Source: Mixophyes australis (lineage: Eukaryota > Chordata > Amphibia > Anura > Limnodynastidae). Taken from it: DNA of 64,000 bases. The stretch's first letter is position 1. Each line of letters starts with the position of its first letter. The notes beneath the pieces were generated by a model that saw only the letters and a list, made by a program, of their open reading frames with translations, was not told the DNA's origin and did no database searches. Shown piece by piece: positions 23,378 to 33,167 of the stretch. Both the position numbers and the translations under genes were made by a program. The DNA lies in the NCBI GenBank assembly GCA_036250195.1, contig JAVHZZ010000003.1, positions 89,603,418 through 89,667,417 of the forward strand, in the 5' to 3' direction.

Positions 23378-24715
23378 TATAAGTCCATTGGTACTGCTAT
23401 ATTACAAAGTTCACTGATTCTGCAGTATAAGTCCAGTGGTACTGCTATATTACAAAGTTCACTGATTCAGCAGTATAAGTCCAGTGGTACTGCTATATTA
23501 CAAAGTTCACTGATTCAGCAGTATAAGTCCAGTGGTACTGCTATTACAAAGTTCACTGATTCAGCAATATAAGTCAAGTGGTACTGCTATATTACAAAGT
23601 TCACTGATTCAGCAGTATAAGTCCAGTGGTACTGATATATTACAAAGTTCACTGATTCAGCAGTATAAGTCCAGTGGTACTGATATATTACAAAGTTCAC
23701 TGATTCAGCAGTATAAGTCCAGTGGTACTGATATTACAAAGTTCACTGATTCAGCAGTATAAGTCAAGTGGTACTGCTATATTACAAAGTTCACTGATTC
23801 AGCAGTATAAGTCCAGTGGTACTGCTATTACAAAGTTCACTGATTCAGCAGTATAAGTCCAGTGGTACTGCTATATTACAAAGTTCACTGATTCAGCAGT
23901 ATAAGTCAAGTGGTACTGCTATATTACAAAGTTCACTAATTCAGCAGTATAAGTCCAGTGGTACTGATATATTACAAAGTTCACTGATTCAGCAGTATAA
24001 GTCCAGTGGTACTGATATATTACAAAGTTCACTGAATCAGCAGTATAAGTCCAGTGGTACTGATATTACAAAGTTCACTGATTCAGCAGTATAAGTCAAG
24101 TGGTACTGCTATATTACAAAGTTCACTGATTCAGCAGTATAAGTCCAGTGGTACTGCTATTACAAAGTTCACTGATTCAGCAGTATAAGTCCAGTGGTAC
24201 TGCTATATTACAAAGTTCACTGATTCAGCAGTATAAGTCCAGTGGTACTCCTATTACAAAGTTCACTGATTCAGCAGTATAAGTCAAGTGGTACTGCTAT
24301 ATTACAAAGTTCACTAATTCAGCAGTATAAGTCCAATGGTACTGCTATATTACAAAGTTCACTGATTCAGCAGTATAAGTCCATTGGTACTGCTATATTA
24401 CAAAGTTCACAGATTCAGAAGTATAAGTCCAGTGGTACTGCTTTTACAAAGTTCACTGATTCAGCAGTATAAGTCCAGTGGTACTGCTATTACAAAGTTC
24501 ACTGATTCAGCAGTATAAGTCCAGTGGTACTGCTGTATTACAAAGTTCACAGATTCAGCAGTATAAGTCCAGTGGTACAGCTATTACAAAGTTCACTGAT
24601 TCAGCAGTATAAGTCCAGTGGTACTGCTATATTACAAAGTTCACAGATTCAGAAGTATAAGTCCAGTGGTACTGCTTTTACAAAGTTCACTGATTCAGCA
24701 GTATAAGTCCAGTGG
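23378..24715 (+). repeat. 48-bp minisatellite with higher-order repeat
   Basis: About 28 copies of a 48-bp unit containing TTCACTGATTCAGCAGTATA and TCCAGTGGTACTGC; 46-bp units lacking one TA (CTATTACAAAG in place of CTATATTACAAAG) are interspersed. A variant AAGTCAAGTGG follows short units at 23571, 23761, 23903, 24093 and 24281. The order of variants over 23571-23902 is repeated over 23903-24234, a seven-unit, 332-bp higher-order repeat. Since 48 is divisible by three, runs of full units stay open as a 16-residue repeat, but the 46-bp units break any long frame. Confidence 0.95.
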
Positions 24716-24797
24716 TACTCTCCTGTGCCGCATATAATTTTTAAAGGCTTTGCCGAGTGTGTGTGGCTTGGGGGTACGCTCTCTTGTGCTACATATA

Positions 24798-25512
24798 ATG
24801 GAAAACCAAAATTTGGAGGATAAAGTAGGGAAAGATCAAGACCCACTTCCTTCTAATGCTGAAGCTGCTGCCACTAGTCATGACATAGACGATGAAATGC
24901 CATCAACGTCGTCTGGCAAGCCCGATGCCCAATCTCCTAGTACAGGGCATGTAAAATCCAAAAAGCCCAAGTTCTCAAAAAGTAGCAAAAAAAGAAACTT
25001 AAAATCATCTGAGGAGAGACGTAAAGTTGGCAATATGCCATTTACGACACGAAGTGGCAAGGAACGGCTTAGGCCCTGGCCCGTGTTCGTGACTAGTGGT
25101 CCAGCTTCACCCAAGGATCTAAGCCCTCCTCCTCCCCCCCTACAAAAAATTTAAGAGAGTTATGCTGTCAGCAACAACAACAAAACAGCAAAGAACTCTG
25201 CCTTCTAAACAGATGACATCACAAATCCCCAAGGCGAGTCCAAGGGTGTTGGTGGTTGTGAAGCCTGACCTTCCCATCACTGTACGGGAAGAGGTGACTC
25301 CATCCAGCATTTGCAGCACGCCCTCTGCATATGCTGGAAGGATCACCCACAGTCCAGTTACAGATTTGGCTAATGAAGGTGTGAATGTTGTACACCGGGA
25401 GGAGGATATTGATGTAGCTGGCGCTGAGGAGGATGTTGATGATTATGATGCAGACAGATACCAAATTGCCTTTCTCAATTTCTATTTATATTCTAGATTA
25501 TATAACGGCTGA
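24798..25512 (+). pseudogene. hAT-B transposase N-terminal leader
   Basis: Opens with MENQNLEDKVGKDQDPLPS and contains MPFTTRSGKERLRPWPVF, the counterpart of the hAT-A leader, followed by a proline run. It shifts frame near 25150 and continues as an acidic segment ending DVDDYDADRYQIAF. There is no BED finger between this leader and the transposase body at 25760, unlike in hAT-A, so the DNA-binding finger appears to have been deleted. It cannot form a working transposase. Confidence 0.65.
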
Positions 25513-25759
25513 ATAGTTTTCTATTTTACTCCTAGTGGAGAGGGGATCTGATGCAGACAGATACCAAACTGCCTTTGTCCATTTCTTTGTATATTTGAAT
25601 TTCTAGTTCTACAGTCTATGCAGGCTGCTTTTTTTATATTCAACCACAAGTGTAGGGCGGGGGGGGGGGGGCATAGATAGCCACCAAAGTAACGTAGTCC
25701 ATTTAATTTCACTTTCTTGCTCCACAGTCTGTGCAGCCTGCTTTTTTTATCTTCAAAGT
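25513..25759 (+). other. hAT-B spacer with short duplication
   Basis: GCAGACAGATACCAAA occurs at 25451 and 25553 about 100 bp apart, the remains of a tandem unit similar to that at 16250-16540 in hAT-A. Contains a G12 run near 25660. Confidence 0.5.
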
Positions 25760-26390
25760 ATTTACAAGCCTTGCAATCTAAATTAACTAGAGGTGGTGAC
25801 GTGCTAGAACTCCACCCTCTATATGCTGCAGAGGATGGAGGAGCATCAAAAGGCCATTCAACCTACACAGCCACCTACAACATAGGAAAAGGAGTGGGGA
25901 TGCGCCTGAGTCAAGCGCACTGGAGAATGATTTCCGTGTTGTGCAAGGTTCTGCAGCCATTTGAACTTGCCACACGAGAAGTCAGTTCCAACACTGCCAG
26001 CTTGAGTCAGGTGATTCCCCTGATCAGGCTTTTGCAGAAGCAGCTGGAGAAAGTGAGGGCGGAGCTGGTACACCATTGCGATTCCACCAAACATGTAGCT
26101 CTTGTGGATGAAGCCCTTCGTACGCTTTGCCAGGATCCGAGGGTGGTCAGTCTTTTAAAGTCAGAGGAATACATTCTGCCCACCGTTCTCGATCCTCGGT
26201 TTAAAGCGTATGTTGTGTCTCTGTTTCCGGCGGACACAAGTCTACAGCGGTGCAAAGACCTGCTGGTCAGGAGATTGTCCTCTGAAGAGGACCGTGACAT
26301 GCCACCAGCTCCACCTTCATTTTCATCACTGTGCAGTTCCAAAAAAGAGGAACTGCCATTTCTATTGCTACCTTCTTTCTTTCTGTATTT
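25760..26390 (+). pseudogene. hAT-B transposase central fragment
   Basis: The frame carries SQAHWRMISVLCKVLQPFE, then REVSSNTASLSQVIPLI, then CQDPRVVSLLKSEEYILPTV and LDPRFKAYVVSLFP. These are the hAT blocks that precede the C-terminal dimerisation domain, and hAT-A has the matching NDPRVIKIVNLDHYILATVL. Up to about 26350 it is uninterrupted. It then runs into sequence resembling the element's own 5' leader (CTGTGTCCTGTGGTCTG, CTAAGGGCATTGTGATTTCC), so the dimerisation domain is missing. Any open frame beyond 26390 is read-through of leader DNA. Confidence 0.75.
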
Positions 26391-26705
26391 CCTGTGTCCT
26401 GTGGTCTGTTCTGCTAAGGGCATTGTGATTTCCAAGTTTTTCAAAAGTTTAAAAAAAAAAAAAATATATTTTTATAAAAAGAATTATAAAAAATTAATTT
26501 AAAAAAAATAAATAAAAAATTTTCCAAAATTAATTGGAAAAAAATATTACAAAATTTTAAAAAATCTAGCTTGTACTGCTATTTAAAAGTCTAACTACGA
26601 TCATTCACTGTTGCTGTACCCAAAAATAATAGGTACTGCTATTAAAGTACAGTTCAGTGGTACTCTCCTGTGCCGCAGATAATTTGTAAAAGCTTTGCCG
26701 AGTGT

Positions 26706-26820
26706 GTGTAGTTATGTATCACAGGTTTTAAGAAGAGGCACAACACTGACAACCTGTTAGAGAAACTGAGGGAAATAATCTCTCTGTGGCTCACCCCACT
26801 TAGACTCTCCTGGGGATTCG
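26706..26820 (+). pseudogene. Second hAT transposase fragment in hAT-B
   Basis: A single frame reads CITGFKKRHNTDNLLEKLRE and then LWLTPLRLSWGF. The hAT-A protein has CITCFTKRHTADNLLRKLRD at the same place, upstream of its ISDN motif. In a normal hAT gene this block lies before the segment found at 25760-26390, so its position downstream shows the order has been duplicated or rearranged. It follows a second copy of the leader phrase CTCTCCTGTGCCGCA (24717 and 26655). Confidence 0.75.
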
Positions 26821-26825
26821 AATAC

Positions 26826-27010
26826 TGCCATTTCTATTACTACCTTCTTTCTTTCTCTATTTAAAAGAAACTAATTAATTGCCATTTCTAGTACTACCTT
26901 CTTTCTTTCTCTATTTAAAAAAAATAAAATAACTGCCATTTCTAGTACTACCTTCTTTCTTTCTATATTTAAAACAAAAAAAAACCTGTCATTTCTATTA
27001 CTACGTTAAT
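26826..27010 (+). repeat. 53-bp tandem repeat
   Basis: Four units with TGCCATTTCTAGTACTACC and TTCTTTCTTTCTCTATTTA, 53 bp apart, starting at about 26826, 26879, 26932 and 26985. The unit resembles transposase-coding DNA at 26351 (TGCCATTTCTATTGCTACC). Confidence 0.85.
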
Positions 27011-27094
27011 TGTTTGTGCAGTCACAAAAAAGAGGAACTGCGCCCTAACTGCTATGTTGGTTTTAGACGTCCATCCGGTGTCCGCCATCTGTTC

Positions 27095-27600
27095 CCTGGA
27101 ATTCAGACCAGTTGAGGTTTTTTTTTATTATAGTGTGGGGACCACTCCACTACGCAGTCCAGATACTTTTTTGGTAAAATTTAGATCAGTTGAGGTTTTT
27201 TTTATTATATTGTGGCCCCGGTATCAAATTGGGTACCGGGGCAACTCCACTACGCAGTCCAGATACTTGTTTGGTGGAATTCAGACCAGTTGAGGGTTTT
27301 TTTATTATATTGTGGGGACCACTCCACTACGCAGTCCAGATACTTTTTTGGTAAAATTCAGACCAGTTGAGTTTTTTTTTATTATATTGTGGCCCCGGTA
27401 TCAAATTGGGTACCGGGGCCACTCCACTACGCAGTCCAGATAATTTTTTGGTGGAATTCAGACCAGTTGAGGTTTTTTTTTATTATATTGTGGGGACCAC
27501 TCCACTACGCAGTCCAGATACTTTTTTGGTGGAATTGAGACCAGTTGAGGGTGATATATTGTGGCCCCGGTACCAAATTGTGTACCGGACCACTGCACTA
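27095..27600 (+). repeat. Alternating tandem repeat, CCACTACGCAGTCCAGATA
   Basis: Six units each with ACTCCACTACGCAGTCCAGA and TTCAGACCAGTTGAG. Longer units with a TACCGGGGC palindrome (GGCCCCGGTATCAAATTGGG) alternate with shorter units reading GTGGGGACC. Confidence 0.85.
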
Positions 27601-27941
27601 TGCAGTCCAGAAAGCTACCTCGGTGAAACGTTTTGGACTAAAAACAACATTGTGAGGTGTGAGGTGTTCAAAATAGACTGGGAATTAGTGGAAATGATTG
27701 CTAATGAATGTTATTGAGGTTAATAATAGCGTAGGAGTGAAAATAAACCAAAAAAACTTGATTTTAACACTTTTTATGGTTTTTTCAAAATAAATCCGAA
27801 TCCAAAACCTTAAATCCGAACCAAAACCTTTCGTCAGGTGTTTTGCGAAACAAATCCTAACCCAAAACCTCAAGCAAATTCGAATCCAAAACACAAAACA
27901 CGAGACACCAAAAGTGGCCGGTGCACATCCCTAGTATCAAC

Positions 27942-28191
27942 TTGTTTAATGTAAGGTTTTGTTACTATGTTTTCATCATCTATCATGTTCAAATCCAGAA
28001 ATTCTACCCCAGTTTCACTAATTGCAGATGTAAAGCATACATTTAATTAATTATCAGCTATAAACTTTAAAAACTCATCAAACATGTCAAATTAGCCATT
28101 CCATTCCTTATCCACCTGTTTATTCACTCTTTCCTCATTTCCCATCAAGGAGTCCAATGCTTTCTTCTCATATACTGAAAGATTACTCTTA
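27942..28191 (-). pseudogene. PLE-2: Penelope-like RT, thumb-side fragment
   Basis: Reading leftward the minus strand has ISETGVEFLDLNMIDDENIV and then TKPYIKQVDTN. PLE-1 has SRVEYLDLEIYVEG and TKTFIKPVDVNGY at the same place. Removing hAT-B and one GTATCAAC joins this frame to 22761 without a shift. Upstream, the segment YEKKALDSLM is followed directly by thumb-side sequence, so the RT palm with its catalytic Asp pair has been deleted. A stop lies within the frame near 28050. Confidence 0.75.
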
Positions 28192-29202
28192 CTTTTTTTT
28201 AAATAAAGTATTTTTATTAAGATTTTTTAGTTACAACATACAAATAACATATTTAACATCAAATCTAACTAACAGCTATCTCTGCCTATGTCGCTATAAA
28301 CATTATACAGTGATATCTTGTGAACATTTACGGTGATGATACCATCATAGCATTTTCATTACACTCCAGGTCAGATCAATTTAAGCTGCACAGGGCTCAG
28401 AGCTAACCATCCACCTGGTGACTCCCCAAATTCACCATATCATCCTGATGAGGGTGGATAACATACCTTGATTCATACCAGTGGTGCCATATTTATGGTA
28501 TTTATGTATGGCCTTTCTACTTTCATACATGAACCTTTCATGCCTCTATACTTCAGTAATTAAATTGATTCAGTGAGGAACACTAGGTGTTTCAGTCACC
28601 ATCCATCCCCTAGCTATAATAACCTTAGCCAGGGAAGTTAAGGTAAATATATATTTGAAGATTGGTTTACTTAAATATTGTTCTAGTGTAGTGCAAAATA
28701 GACAGATCTTAGGGCATAACAAAAGAGTCACAACTAGTGTGGAGGAGATGTAGTCCCATATTTGGCCCCAGAAGGACTGGACAACTGGGCATGACCATAA
28801 AAGTTGCCAAAAATATTTCGCACCTGGCACACTCCGAAGTGGTGCGCTACCCAATAGCGTGCATCTTGGTTGGTGTTAAGTATACTCTGTGTACAATGTA
28901 AAAAGACAAGATGTGGCATGTCTAGTACTTCCCACCACCATATTCCACTCCTCATCAGAAAGAACCCCTAGATCGGTTTCACATTTTATTCTGAGCAGAT
29001 CTAATCCTCTCGGGGACACCTGAGGTAACAAAAAGGCATAGAGCACAGAAATAGTTTTATATGACCCTACAGATCTAAATATATTTTTAGTTGGAGAATC
29101 TGACATATTAAGCAAACCTTCAGGAAATTAGACATTCAGCACATGTCTCAGCTGTAGATAATGGAAGAATTGGTTGTTGGGTAATGGGAAGATCGCATAA
29201 AT
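28192..29202 (-). mobile_element. 5'-truncated L1/Tx1-type LINE 3' end, inside PLE-2
   Basis: A 13-bp duplication AAGATTACTCTTA flanks it (28179-28191 and 29203-29215). The left border is a T8 run, the complement of a poly(A) tail, so it inserted on the minus strand. The element is cut off at its 5' side at 29202. Confidence 0.8.
28570..29115 (-). pseudogene. L1/Tx1-type ORF2 C-terminal remnant
   Basis: Three overlapping frames encode the C-terminal region of an L1-superfamily ORF2 protein. WSCPVVQSFWGQIWDYIS matches the known C-terminal pattern in which a CP-containing zinc-knuckle-like segment is followed by FW. CPKICLFCT and LTSLAKVIIARGW follow, as does the earlier segment LRIKCETDLGVLSDEEWN. 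Frameshifts between the pieces and the loss of all endonuclease and RT domains make this non-functional. Confidence 0.7.
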
Positions 29203-29215
29203 AAGATTACTCTTA

Positions 29216-30060
29216 TTTTTAACTTCTGACTCTTTACACAAATTCCCCTTTGTCAATTGATAAAAAAACTTCAATGTTACTTCCTTTAGATTCTATAGGG
29301 AAACATTTTGAAGGCGGTTTTAAACCTGATTCAGAGATTCTAGGGCCATTATCTGTATCACTATTAGACTCTTCCCCATCTTTTCTAGCAAAATGGCGAG
29401 TCAAAATTAATCTTTTGATAAATTTATTAAGGTCTCGAAAAGATTCATTTTATTAGTTGGGAAGAATGAAAGCCCTTTACTCAATAATTGTATTTCAAAT
29501 TAGAAAGTTCATAATCAGATAAATTAAAAATTACATTTTTACTAGAATCAATGCTTTCTAGTACCAGTTCATCCTTTTTCTTTCCCTTATTTTCCCTTTG
29601 TTTACCTCTCCCTCTGGATGGCTTTTTTTTAAGAGGGAGGCTACTCTTATATTCTCCCTTACACCAAACCACATTAATATATTCTCCACACCTGGTGGGA
29701 AGTAGGGGATAAACAATCCTCATCAACACTCCAGAATTTTTCTCTCTGTAAAGGAGAGAGTCTATTACTTAATTTGAGCAGTGGTGGTCTATAATTTTTC
29801 ATATATCTCTGGAAACTATTTGATCTAAAGGGAACAATAGTCCAATTCTCTTTAGTTGTCCTATCCCGAGGTTCTCGACCTTTAGTCTTTTCTCTATTGA
29901 ATGGTGAATTTACTTTTGATTTAGCTGAAGAATGCACTGTTTTACTCCACTTAAAAACCTGATTATTAGTATAATCCTTTTTATCTCTCTGAAATCTCAT
30001 CTCCTTTCTTTCTACCACTTCAATTTATATTCTATCTAATTTCTTATTCTTTGATTACTT
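29216..30060 (-). pseudogene. PLE-2: N-terminal region of Penelope-like protein
   Basis: Read leftward from about 30018, a basic leader (MVERKEMRFQRDKKDYTNN, FNREKTKGREP) is followed by VIFNLSDYELSNLKYN and then, in other frames, a KGLSF-type block and LNKFIKRLILTRHF. PLE-1 has the equivalents LNKGIKFAPTSKMNKFEVY and LHRFTRKLSLKKYF, so this is the conserved N-terminal part of a Penelope-like RT. Frame breaks occur near 29480 and 29680. It joins the 28191 fragment in frame if the LINE and one 13-bp repeat are removed. Confidence 0.7.
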
Positions 30061-30560
30061 AGGCTGAGTACACACTCATGTGTTTTCAGTCGATTATCGG
30101 GCCAATCATTTCATTCAGAAAACTCTCATCTTTGACGCATACAGCCACTCTATGCACGTTAAACCCATCCCTATAATTTTCTGTATCATTCATTTATGTG
30201 AGTGAAAATTAGACTGCAAAACTGCATTTTAAAAATATAGCCATGGAGGAGAGGAAACGGAAGGGGGCCATACCAAGATCCCCCTCGTACATAGGAGGGG
30301 GCATCGGGGTGAAAATCCGCTGCGGAGACCTCAATTGAGGTCTCCACTACTCTGCCATATACTATTTGTTTTCTTCTCCTCCCCGCTAATGGGGCAGGAA
30401 AAGCACTTCAGAGAGACAGCATTATCAGAGGTGGGGGAGCTATGATATAGAGCTCCCCTGCTCTCCATGGAAAGTTTGATTAGCCCAGCCTTTTTGGCAC
30501 CAAATATAAGTCCGGGAAAGGACACACATCAGAGGGAGCAGGCACCAGGCACTGCTGTTG
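30061..30560. other. Non-coding spacer with a 22-bp perfect palindrome
   Basis: No coding sequence recognised. GGAGACCTCAATTGAGGTCT plus CC (30324-30345) is a perfect 22-bp palindrome. Confidence 0.6.
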
Positions 30561-30867
30561 GACTTCTCCCCTGTTTGGCTAAGCATCTGATTTATTTAAA
30601 CATATATTATTGTATTGCTGACTGCAAAGTGGGCTAGTGGAAATTATATTATAGTTCTCACACTTGCCAAGTTATTTTATTTTGGTTTAATAATTTACAA
30701 GTATAACTTTTATGCCTGTTCTTTTTTTTTTTTCATATTATTTTCTATGCTGTCTCTCGCTCTCTAATAGCTAAATTTAAGTCTGTATGTTTGGTGTGCC
30801 TTCCTTTGTAAAATGACAGATAAAGGAAAGGGCCCTAAAGTAAAGTGTTTCACTTGTTCAAAATGTA

Positions 30868-32133
30868 ATGCAAAATTATCTAGTGTGCAGAGGGACCCGT
30901 TGGCTCTATGTTGCAGCCGCACTGACGGAGGAACCGCCCTGGGTGGCCTCCCTGACACAGTCGGTTTCCTCTTTGGCACAGATGGTGTCACAATCCAATC
31001 AGCTGATGTCTACTGTGGCAGCCGCGGTGGTTAATAGTGCTTTGAAGAGTCTATCCTCATTGCTTACAGACCTGGCCCCTGTTCCCACAGAGCCGGCATG
31101 GTCCGCAGCTTTTATAAAGGGTTTGGATAAACTAAACCAGTTACTTGAATCTCCAAACATCCCGCCTGCTAAGAGGAAGAGGCCTAGACCCACTAATATC
31201 CTTATGGTCCTTTCAGACCCGGAGGGGGTTTCTGAGGAGGAGGGGGAAGTATATTCTGATCCTGACCAGGGGCAACCTTTGGTGCAGGAAGAAGACCCTA
31301 AAAGCCATTTTGTTAATGATTTGGTTTTAGCGGTAAGAGAGGCATTGGACCTCCCTGAACCGGAGGATCCTACTCCTAGAGACAGAAGTCTCATTAAGAA
31401 GGCCAAAAGGAAGGCTATTCGTTTTCCCCCTTCGGTAGAACTCAGAGATATTGCAGAGGGAGCCTGGAAACAGCCTGATAGAAGGTTCTCTGTTCCCAGA
31501 AAGTTCTCTTCCCTGTATCCAGGCCCGCTGGGAGAGTATTCCTAAGGTAGATATTCCATAGCCCGTTTTGCCAGACACACTTTACTACCAGTCCCAGGTT
31601 CGGCAACTCTGCAGGATGTCAATGATCGCAGGGTGGAATCCCAGCTAAAATCTATATTTGTGGCTGCGGGTTCTTCCTTTAGACCCACATTTGCTTCAGC
31701 TTGGGTTGCTAGAGCCATGGAAACATGGGCAGACCAACTGGCAGAGGCCTTACAGGACTCAGAGTTACTTCCCCTGGCTTTGCATCTGAAAGAGGCATCG
31801 GGGTAACTTTATGAGGCGGCTTAGAGCTCAGCGTCTGTGTCCTCCTCTATTCAGGCTGCATCCATTTCAGCAAGAAGAACGTTATGGCTGAATTCCTGGG
31901 AAGGAGATTCGGAATCAAAGAAGTCCGTTGAATCCATTCCTTTTTCAGCAGCAGGTTTGTTCGGGCCAGAATTGGATACTATGATTTCCCAGGCAACAGG
32001 GGGCAAAAGCACTTTTTTGCCGGTATTCTCAGGTAGGGGCAGGACTTCTCGGGTCAGCTCGTTTCATCAGCCCTTTAGAGGGAACTCCTGGCCTAGAGGA
32101 CAGTCATTTAGAGGTAGACAGCCAAATATTTGA
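30868..32133 (+). pseudogene. DIRS gag-like ORF1
   Basis: The first open part (30868-31545) has coiled-coil-like leucines, a basic patch PPAKRKRPRP and the acidic run SDPEGVSEEEGEVYSDP. The second part (31837-32133) has ASISARRTLWLNSWEGDSES and then LDTMISQATGGKSTFLP, a stretch I recognise from ORF1 of vertebrate DIRS elements, ending in RG-rich RGRTSRVSS. Between them the frame is lost by shifts and stops (31545, 31804). It would encode a nucleocapsid-type protein if intact. Confidence 0.7.
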
Positions 32134-33084
32134 GGCTCCTCAGTCAGGGGTAGATCCTCGTTTGCGGCTAGGCACCAGGCCTCTAGGACACAGGAGAAGC
32201 CTGCGTCCTGACGACCACTCTACTCTGCCAGAGGTGGCACCGAGGGGGGAGACGTCTGTCTCTATTCGGGAACACTGGCAGCGTCATCCCAAGGCACTTG
32301 GATTCAGGGTATTGTAGCAGGGGAGTACATGTTAGACCTGCTGGGTCCGGTACCACATTGTTTTTTTGTTACACCTCTACCCCGAGGGCGATCAGGAAGT
32401 CAGGCAATACAAGTCTGTGTCGCCTCTCTTCTTTTACAAAGAGTCATTTGCAGCCTAAGATTCCCAGTGGGGTCCTCCCATTACCAGAGAGGTTGGGGGA
32501 CGGTAATCTTGCTCTTCCGGCTCCAGGGACCTTGGTCGGTCCAGGAATCAGCATTACCAATAAATGTGTTACAGTTGTAGGCAATTCCTTTAGCCCTTCG
32601 GGGGACCCAGTCCCTCCTTTAGGGCCACCCTGTCAGAATTCAGTCCGACAATGCCACGGCTGTGGCATATGTCAACAGGCAGGGAAGAACCAGGAGTGCA
32701 GCCGCAATGAAAATTGCAGCTCAGATTTTTTGTTGTACAGAACAATAGGTTCCGGCAATTTCGGCAGTATTCATTCCAAGAATAAGGGGTTAGGAGGCCG
32801 ACTATCTAAGTCGAAATCAAATGATGCCGGGGGAGTGGTCACTCCATCCGGATGTATTTCAGTCTCTAGTTCAGAGGTGTGGTCTTTCGGATATAGATCT
32901 CATGGCCTCCAGACACAACAAGAAGGTTCACAGGTTTTTAGCAAGGGCAAGAGATCCCTTAGCGGTGGCAGTGGACGAAATGACGATGTCATGGGAGCTC
33001 AGGTTGGGATACCTGGTTCCTCTGATTCCCATGCTTCCTCACATGCTCAGACGAGTAAGGCAAGGGGGTCTTCCGAAAAGATAA
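32134..33084 (+). pseudogene. DIRS RT/RNase H remnant
   Basis: Fragments of the pol frame are visible. SIREHWQRHPKALGF and a YPEGDQEVRQYKSV-like segment represent the start of the RT. RLQGPWSVQESALPINVLQL belongs to the RNase H region, and EADYLSRNQMMPGEWSLHPD with GLSDIDLMASRHNKKV is its conserved end. Everything between the first and second groups, including the RT catalytic YADD-type box, is missing. A stop lies near 32797. From about 33080 the pol frame gives way to the overlapping recombinase frame. Confidence 0.75.
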
Positions 33085-33167
33085 GGAGTTTGTTTTCCAC
33101 CACGAGACGACTTCCTTCTTCAAGTTCCTTTCAGTCACCAGAATTTTCCTCAGCTCAGTTTAATGGC

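Larger units (their letters stand above)
22770..27933 (+). mobile_element. hAT-B: mosaic hAT transposon inserted in PLE-2
   Basis: Exact 8-bp duplications GTATCAAC flank it (22762-22769, 27934-27941). Ends are TAGAGATGAGC on the left and, complemented, TAGGGATGTGC on the right. The interior is a mosaic: leader with minisatellites, N-terminal and central transposase fragments, then a second shortened leader (26390-26711) followed by another transposase fragment (26706-26820) and two further repeat arrays. This pattern suggests joining of more than one hAT copy, or repeated template slippage, within one mobile unit. Confidence 0.85.

Noticed and set aside
23378..24715. Regularly spaced repeats resembling a CRISPR array
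   Set aside because: Units are contiguous with no unique spacers, the period equals the whole unit, and the array lies in a vertebrate hAT transposon.
32298..33167. N-terminal 290 residues of the long frame leading into the DIRS recombinase
   Set aside because: The RNase H remnant (DIDLMASRHNKK) is encoded in another frame over this region, so this open stretch is mostly overlapping non-native translation.
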